A DNA stretch of 64,000 nt. Origin: Lunularia cruciata (lineage: Eukaryota; Streptophyta; Marchantiopsida; Lunulariales; Lunulariaceae). The notes below the pieces were generated by a model that did not search any database, was not told where the DNA came from, and worked only from the letters and a program-made list of their open reading frames with translations. How positions within the stretch are numbered: position 1 is the stretch's first letter; every line of letters begins with the position of its first letter. Made by a program: the position numbers and the translations under genes. This document shows, piece by piece, positions 56,815-64,000 of this stretch. The stretch spans positions 74,626,552 to 74,690,551 of the forward strand of contig OX419756.1 in the NCBI GenBank assembly GCA_948567375.1. Reading direction: 5' to 3'.

Positions 56815-59610
56815 ATGCCACACTCATTTTGGCGGTCTGTCTAATATCTTCAAAATTTCCTTTACTAATTGACTTATAAGCTTGACCGTGTGTTCGTTGT
56901 GACATTGACATTGAGAATAAAATACAACTTATTTTTACTCGATTTTGGGTAAAATGATGCATCATAACTTCTTACTATCTTATTCTCTTAAGACTGTACT
57001 GACATATTCGAAGAAATAATCACATCAAGCTAGTATTATAGAGATTCTAGTTCAGTATCAAGAAGACATTCATAGTAAAGAAGGAAGTTAAATATCTGGA
57101 CAGTTTAATGCGAATACCATGACTATGATCTAAATTGATCTATGGAACTTCTTATAAATAGGGTATATTCAAACAGGAAGATTTTTCTTAGGTTTATTGC
57201 TATTTCTTGGATGTTTAAAGCTAGAATTACTCTTAACACCAGCAATTATATCTAGAGAGGTATACTCTCTGAACTTCCCAGAAGTTCCTGATAAATCCCA
57301 AAAATAATGTATATAGAAAATATTGATAAGAAAAGGAAATTCATATTCATCATGTGAGAGCTTTTATTAATAGATTATTATAATATTTCTTATTTTATTT
57401 ATATTTGAAAAAAACTTGATATAAAAAATTAATTACTCGAAATTTGAAGATAATTTCCATAAAGTTTCTGGGTCAGTTTTCCTTAAAAATTTTGGGTGAA
57501 ATCTTTGGAGGTCAAATGCGATACGTCAAATTTAAATAAACTTTTATTGGACTCTTCAACTGGAGAAGGGTTTATTCTTTTTATAACAAATTCTGAATTC
57601 CAAATTTATATGTAATCAAGATGGAACGGAGATATAACATACGAACTCTCCTTCAGGGTAAGACTGGATTACTTCCTCCAAATTTCCTCCATGCTATAAG
57701 ACAAGGACCATTTCCATTGCCGATATTAAAAAATTTCTGCATGGGAGTAATAGGGAAGAACGACGATATTCTATACTAAAAGTTGTTTTTCTGTGTTAAC
57801 TGTGTTGAGGTGTTAACACGGAGGGAGTCCATCCACGTCAAGCTCTGTGGTACCGTTAATTCTTTTGGTTAACATGCAATTAAGTTGGGTACAATTAAGT
57901 TAAAATGCCAAACTTAAAATAGGGTTAATCTATCTCAAACATTTCCGGTGCAATTTTCTTTCCGTAGACTATATTCGAAGCATGATATGTGTCCATCTTT
58001 AGAGGCTGCTCGTGTAGTTGACTTTGATAGGGTCCCTTGGACATGTTCAAATGCGGATCATTTCTGCTTTTTAATTTCGCCTGGAGAGAAAAGATCATTG
58101 ATCACATTAGTACTTAATAGGGTAGGTTTGAATTAAGTATATCGGTATTTATCGCTGCGGAAATGGAAGGTTCTTGGTAAATTCAGAAAAGTATCTATAA
58201 AATCTCTACAAACTTTCAATGAAATAATACTCAGGTACGTAAAGATTGATGGTGCAAACTTCTCACCTCAACTTGCTGGCAGAAAGATCAACAATACCCT
58301 AACGCTGGAGGTGGACCCAAGTGTGAATTTTTGTCTGGGTGGATCCAAGTGGCAATCGCTTTAGTTGGCAACATAATTGACCTTTTGAATTTCTTATTCA
58401 ATTTTTTTAAACACAATTTCAGGAAATAGTTCCGAAGACCTCAATTTCCATGCTCGAATTTTATCCCCTGAATTACAAAAAGCCTCCGACTTCTGGCCTA
58501 GGAGTTCAGGACCACAAACTCAACGACCCCCAAATTATATATTTCCTTATCCGATCTCTTGGGCCCGACTCCAATGCAATTGTGAGACAACACAGCAAGC
58601 ATAACTATATAAATTTAGAACCAATGAACTTAAGATGTAAACACTTTTGAAAATCAAAACCAGTAGAGATTCTTTTGAAATCAAAAACAAAGGAGATTCA
58701 TTGAGAGAACAGGAAGATCCATGGCCATGTAAATTGGAAAATATAAATGGGAAACTGTAAACCCACCTCACCTTTTCTCTTTCTGCTCATCAACTCTTAT
58801 TCTAACTATTCCGGCCAAATTGATTGTTGCCGCAGGCCGTGACATGGTCATAACATTTCTACATCGCATTCTAGCCTGTACAAGCTCATAACATCACAAG
58901 TGTGGTTTGATTGGTTTGTTTACACCTGAATAGTATCGTAGAGGGGTGAGATCGATGAGCAGAAAAGGTGAAGCGAGTTTATAATTTCCCACTACAAGTA
59001 TAACGTGTAAAAAAGTATCAATGTTACGAATTACTATCTATTATTGGTATCTAGATCTCCGAGGACCTTCTATTGCTGAAGGTCCTTGGAGCTATAAGTG
59101 CACCCATCCACTTTCACATGGTGATTTTAGTACTGATTTCGTGCGAATTATGACTTTCACGATACAAGTTCTTACCCTTTCTCCCTCTCACTTTTACTCC
59201 TTTCCCCTTCGGCCGACGATGCGCATACTTTTCCGAATCGTTACCATGTATTCCTCATATGTGAACGCCCTGTATAGTATAGGTTCTTCATCGATGAGTT
59301 TAGAAGTAACCTTCAGGAACCTTTAGAAGTAACCTTAGATGGCTCTGGCTGCATTGAGTAAATGGTCAAATCATTCGGTCTATTCCCTCGGTTACGAGAA
59401 CACGGTGCTCTAAGCTTGTAAATCTTCCGTTGCTCGAATCCAGTCAGAATCACACGAAGAATTCGTGTAAATGTCAAGTCACATGCTGTACGATATCTGT
59501 TGGTGTCTTCTTCACTCTATGCGATATTAGATGGAGTATGGGATTCGCCGTACATGTCGGAGTGCAAACTGAAGCGAAGAGCAAATGGCAGTGGATTTCG
59601 TGGGTCGCTT
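56815..59610. other. Intergenic DNA, no gene supported
   Basis: Short open frames near 57948, 58450 and 59021 have no recognisable product. AT-rich with a few GC-balanced patches. No LTR or RT homology seen. Confidence 0.5.
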
Positions 59611-60721
59611 TCAGTTTGTAATGGAGAAATCGAAAATGCCGCGGAAGTACTGCGAAGGATTTGTCCAATGCAAACCATCGAATGTTTTATTACGCCAAAC
59701 ATAAGAAGTTGGCATATCTCCGTAGTTGACAACTGTTCCCCTGCTCGCGACGAGAGGAACGTCAACCCATCTATTACCCTCGCGCACCAAATCACGATAT
59801 GCTCTCGACAATGTCATAACGTTGGGATCCTGCACCACCGGTAAGATCACATCGGGGACACTCCGGATACTAGTTTAGCCTCGAGAAACTCCTGAAAGGT
59901 TCGCCTTCTCCAGATACAGTGCAAGAGCTCTAAGTACTTCGAGCCCGATACCTCTCAGCTTAGCCCAGAATTTCTCTTGCGGAACCATCATTCAATGACA
60001 TACCGATATCCGGAATGAGCTTCTACAACTTCATCATGACGAACAGTCACCCAATATACTCGATATACTCGTTCCAGTATTCAACCTCCTACGTATCTTA
60101 GTTGCACATGTAAGTTTCAGTAATCTATTGTACTGAAGTCAATGACTAAAATTGTGTTACATGTACATGTATGCGATCTAAGGGGGCTACGCATTACCCT
60201 CACCAAACTCGGGTTTAGCTCGGGCCAAGTCAAATTTGCGTGGAGGTCTCCATCCTATCAGCAGAATCTGAAAGCGTCTCCATCCATGGAGCATTGGAAG
60301 ATAATACGTGCCATCTGCCCGGGAAACCAGGGAATGCTTTCGATCCTGGACCATGGTTAGCTTTTCCCTACCTTTCCACAGCCAGATGAAAGAACTTGCG
60401 AACCTTGAACAACATCTTTTATAGAATTGATCTGATATTCCGTGACTTACAGTTTGCATGAAACCCCACTCCTCACATGCATGACCAATACCTTCCACTG
60501 TTTTCTCCCTCAGAACTTTGGTGTGCGCTCAATAAATTGGAGAGGTCTATAACTGCTATCTCTAAATTGGCTTCATGGTCTGCCACGGAATCCAAGCTCA
60601 AATTATGCTTCATTGTCGCTGACCAGATATAGCTCTCTGGTAAATCAGTATGAGCTGAGCTTTGGAGAACATTGGCAAGGTTCTCAACTTTTGTAACGGG
60701 ACGAGATGTAACCATCGCCAT
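59611..60721 (-). pseudogene. 2-oxoglutarate/Fe(II)-dependent dioxygenase relic
   Basis: The family oxidises small molecules such as hormones and flavonoids in the cytosol. Minus strand: MAMVTSRPVTKVENLAN from 60721, TDLPESYIW, EIAVIDLSNLL, then a one-base shift near 60515, then GIGHACEEWGFMQTVSHGIS (about 60495-60436), the plant DIOX_N signature. After a badly degraded middle, 59850-59611 reads ILPVVQDPNVMTLSRAY and RWVDVPLVASRGTVVNYGDM, the jelly-roll core. The iron-binding H-x-D reads VQD, so the His is lost, and the C-terminal RxS segment is not recognisable. Several frame breaks confirm decay. The exact subfamily is not determinable. Confidence 0.72.
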
Positions 60722-62218
60722 TATTTCTGGACCTGCTGATATACTCCTAGTGTGAAACCTGAACACATTAACTCAAGTGCAAATATTCTCCGATGAATAC
60801 GAGATAGAGTTGAATGTAATCAAATGATTGCTCGCGAAAACTGGATACGGAACTTATAGGCATGGGTAAATTTGAATAACTTGAAGAACCCGGCGAACGG
60901 AGGGCAGGATAAAACTTGTCCCCTTTGCTTTGGAATATCAACCATCACCGTGGAGCAATATTTCTCTCGAAGATGTCTGTGTGTTTGTCAGCGGATAACT
61001 GGAATAGTTACATTGTAGAATGCTGCACACTAACGACTCCAAGTTACCAGTACCTGAAAAGCGTGCATCTACATACTGACATGTTGCAGTCTTCATGTTT
61101 GTATCCTTGTGGAACTTCAATGTGTGAATTTGTGGCACTTGATCTCTAATTTATAGGTAAAAGGCTATTCGCGGTGTGCTGCATATCCCACCTCCCAGCA
61201 CATCAAACTTTCCTCCGACAGAGCGAACAGAACTCATTTCCGGTTTCCGACATCCAACTGCAGCCCGAACTTTATTTTGTGCATGACCTAAACCGGAATC
61301 TGATTTTGAATTGAACAGGTGTGCGAGTCGACAATGCAGACTTCGGTCACAGAGACATCGTAGTCTTGTTTCCTGCTACCCGAATTAAGATTGTGATTAT
61401 GTTAATGAAATCAAAACCCATCAAAAGACCACTCAATGATCAGTGTTACTGTTATGGTTTTGCCCACCGTCCATTTCGCGTGTATTAAGTTGTTACTATT
61501 GCGCCTTCGATTCAGGTTATTCCGTGATCATCCTAGTTGTTGTCAAAACCCGTGAAGGGTCTGCAAAGTACAAGAATTGCTCCCTAGTAAACGTCAGTTT
61601 TCGTATTGGTGGAGCTTTCCCCTGGAGATAAAACTGTATTAAAAGATGTAAAGATACTGTCCAAATTGGAGCCCCATTCACGTTCAGATTGTCTGTCTTT
61701 CTGTTTGACCGCGTTCGGATGTTAAGACTTCGAGTACGGTGACAACCGTCCCACCAATTCTCTACCCTGTTTTAGATCAGTAAGAGATTATTTTCACACT
61801 CATTCTAGAGACAACAGAACCTAGGGCGGGTGCTTGTCGCATTAGGTCACTATTCATAGATTAGATATTGGACGGAAAGCACGATCCAAAGTAAGTGACA
61901 TGCTGGGTTATTAAAGAAAGGTACATATAGGAATGGTGTAAGTCAAGACTTGTATACTCATGTCTCAATAGTTGGTCGGTGGAGTAATATCATGCTTCCA
62001 CAAGATGGGAAGGAAAGTCCTCAATTCATTTCTCCTGACTGTTGGTAGGTAGTTAAAAGCACCAATAGGGGGTAGACGGCCACTAGAAGTTTTCCTTTTA
62101 TTTACAAGTTGTCTCATATGAAAAGGAACAGGATCATGGGCAGCTCATTGACTAGTCAGAAGTTTGCATCTCTCCAGCACGTTGGTTCGGTTGCAAAGTC
62201 AATAACCTCAAACAGTAT
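60722..62218. other. Intergenic DNA upstream of the dioxygenase relic
   Basis: No coding region, RNA gene or repeat recognised in either strand. If the relic was once active, its promoter would be at the left of this stretch. Confidence 0.5.
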
Positions 62219-62280
62219 GAGGCTCATCAAAATTCTAGACCTTAGATTATAATCTAAGGTCTAGAATTTTGATGAGCCTC
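62219..62280. repeat. Perfect 62-bp palindrome
   Basis: Arms 62219-62249 and 62250-62280 are exactly complementary over 31 bp with no loop: GAGGCTCATC at the left end, GATGAGCCTC at the right, centre TTATAA. It could be a hairpin-forming fold-back insertion or a junction of inverted sequence. Confidence 0.97.
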
Positions 62281-62465
62281 TTTCTCATTGAGCAGAGGTA
62301 CATAATCATATTTGGATATTACTTGGATTTCAAAGTGATTTCTAGTGATTTCTTTACTTCTTTGAGTAAGAGGAGAATCGGGAGTTTTCCATCATTAATA
62401 GCAGCTAATAGACCAGAGTATAGCAATAGACCAGAGTGCGCATTGACTTTGAGAGAGTGTGGAGA

Positions 62466-62489
62466 CGGGATATATATATATATATATTT
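62466..62489. repeat. TA microsatellite
   Basis: An alternating TA run of about ten units. Confidence 0.9.
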
Positions 62490-62999
62490 GGAGTGCTCTC
62501 TAGTGTATAGTGCACTTGAGTGAATAGTAGATTTTGTTAATTTTTAAATTTTGGTTCTATTGGTATCTAGATTGAAGACTATGGAAAATTGAGGAGAAAG
62601 TTGACTGTTGAGTTGACTGTTCCAAGGATACAGATTGAGTCATGGGAGTCGTTAGCTTCTCATGCGGGTTGCATTTTAGGGTTATTTAATACAATTTTCC
62701 ATGTCCATGTCTATTCCATAGGCTACCCTGCACACTCCATGATGAGGCTAGGCATGCTTTTTGCCTACCACTTAATTGTTTGGCACGTGATCCCTTGGAC
62801 GAGTTAGCATGGTTCTTATTCCTCTTACTCCCTCTTCGTTATGCTAGAGGAGGATGTGTCTTCATTATGCTAGAAGGGGACATATGGAGCATAAAGAGGT
62901 GGCTGCTAGATTTTGTCAATTTTGAGTAAGGAATTGGGCAGCCATTTAGGAGGAGTCTGTTAGGGCTACAAGGGTTTTAGGAGACAAGTTTTGCCACAA

Positions 63000-63902
63000 G
63001 ATACCATAGAGTCCACTTGATTACAACAATGTAGGACATTGGATCAGGCAAGAGAGTTTAGTAGAGCAACACAAGTGCTACACCCCTTGTCTATGGCTAG
63101 TCTTATTGATGAGACTATCTCTTCCCCATGCTCACTACACCCTATGATAGTAGATGGACTACCACTAAAGGTATTAGATTTTCACCTTGAGTAGCCTTTA
63201 TGTCTTGATATATTGCATTTTGCACAAGCATTGTGCATTGCCTCTTGCCTTTCCTCAAGAGGCTTGTAAGGGATGGTATGTAAGCACTTTAGAGATTGCT
63301 ATTAGGCATATGACCCTTCTAGTGGTTTTATCTAGTTGTTTCAAGTGGTTGCAATAGTAGCAAGAGGGGACATTCCTATATCTGTTAGTTGAGCATTAGG
63401 TGCTAGTAGACTTCTCATGATGGAGAAGGACATGGGGAGGATTAGACCAATTTCTATTGGAGAGAATTTTTTTGGATTTATTTAGTCATACCATTGTCCT
63501 TCAACACCATTCTCACTTTCAACAACACCTTAGTCCACATCAGTTTGGAGTAGCTACACTTGGAGGATGTGAGGTTGTATCTCTAAGCATTAGGGCACTC
63601 TTAGATATCCATATGGAGTGTATTGTCCTATAGGCGGATGTGGAGAACACTCATTGATATCCATTGTAGAGAGCTTAGGGAGGTTGGTGGATCCTTGGCA
63701 AGTCTTATTCCTTTTGTGTAGTCTTTTTATGGCTCTCTTGCTTCCCTTTACTACCATCACAATTATTCACAAAAAGGAATCACCATCTTGGAGTCAACTA
63801 TTGGTGCACATTAAGGAGATCCTTTAAAGGGATCCTTATTTGCCATGGCTCACTTTAGAGCTCTCCTATCTACTACTTCGGCCATGCTAGGTTGTGTATT
63901 TC
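63000..63902 (+). pseudogene. Second copy of the RLE-type RT family, cut by an A LTR
   Basis: Plus-strand RT relic. Seen: KDMGRIRPISIGENFF (about 63431-63475), PHQFGVATLGGCEVVSLSIR (63535-63594), ALLDIHMECIVL then ADVEN (motif A region, 63595-63645), RELREVGGSLASLIPFV (about 63668-63718), and GDPLKGSLFAMAHFRALLS (motif B, about 63814-63870) with MLGCVF. Motif C would come next, but the sequence turns into a family A LTR at 63903. It aligns segment by segment with the minus-strand relic at 13870-13350 (ELREAGG, DPLGVPLFTMAHFRALL, MLGYVF). Upstream, 62900-63400 is probably its degraded N-terminal part. Confidence 0.7.
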
Positions 63903-64000
63903 TTTAACACCAATAGCTAGCCATATGATCTGGATGTGAAATTTGGTTTGGTATTATCTGGAATGATGTTATATAGGATGGACATAATAGATCAGATAGA
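63903..64000 (+). mobile_element. Family A LTR, runs off the right edge
   Basis: TTTAACACCAATAGCTAGCC through AATAGATCAGATAGA matches the first ~98 bp of the A LTR at 53025. It is inserted in the RT relic between motifs B and C. Confidence 0.85.

Noticed and set aside
56569-56844. NLR or kinase exon
   Set aside because: No P-loop, kinase or LRR motif is present, so only a generic possible-exon call is kept.
62219-62280. microRNA precursor or transcription terminator
   Set aside because: The arms are perfectly complementary with no loop, and there is no adjacent gene, U-run or arm asymmetry to support either.

Overview
The window comes from the nuclear genome of a land plant. It holds a TNL-like NLR resistance gene with a GT-AG intron, a plant-type 2-oxoglutarate dioxygenase relic, and a thick layer of old, mutually nested Ty3/gypsy LTR retrotransposons whose primer sites resemble initiator-Met tRNA. 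The many in-frame stops and the depth of nesting point to a large, slowly purged genome, such as a gymnosperm's. I cannot name a species, and a fern or bryophyte is not excluded.

Layout. Positions 1-5412 hold the NLR: an NB-ARC exon cut by the left edge, a 409-nt intron, and a leucine-rich-repeat exon built from a homogenised 144-bp (48-residue) tandem repeat that loses its frame after 4042. Positions 5413-11130 are low-copy DNA without a convincing gene. Positions 11140-54270 are a repeat block of nested elements. I name its LTR families A to E for this report only. A copies: fragment 11140-11417, LTR 18612-19345, partial element 28131-29434 (-), element 40789-52764 (-), solo LTR 53025-53823, and an LTR at the right edge. 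B copies are chromodomain gypsy elements at 15760-17919, 17920-21553 and 46254-51760, plus a solo LTR at 43164-43539. C is a gypsy integrase with a coiled-coil extra ORF (13900-15740, 21554-24140, 24170-27660). D is a gypsy element at 29435-36928 resuming at 40739-40788. E is a 3.8-kb TG..CA unit at 36929-40738 that carries a coiled-coil ORF and no polymerase. Target-site duplications fix several insertions: E into a D LTR, B into A (twice), and A into B.

Positions 54270-62200 are AT-rich to ordinary low-copy DNA with a decayed 2OG dioxygenase on the minus strand (59611-60721). A perfect 62-bp palindrome (62219-62280) precedes the right-hand repeat region. That region holds part of a non-LTR-type reverse transcriptase, broken by an A LTR. 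The same RT family is represented more fully on the minus strand at 11580-13870, where it ends in a Cys/His motif and a restriction-endonuclease-like region. This RT family and element E are the least conventional items here.

Nothing in the repeat block looks intact. Every polymerase ORF has several stops or frameshifts. The only gene that could still be expressed as a protein is the NLR, and its LRR end is probably eroding.
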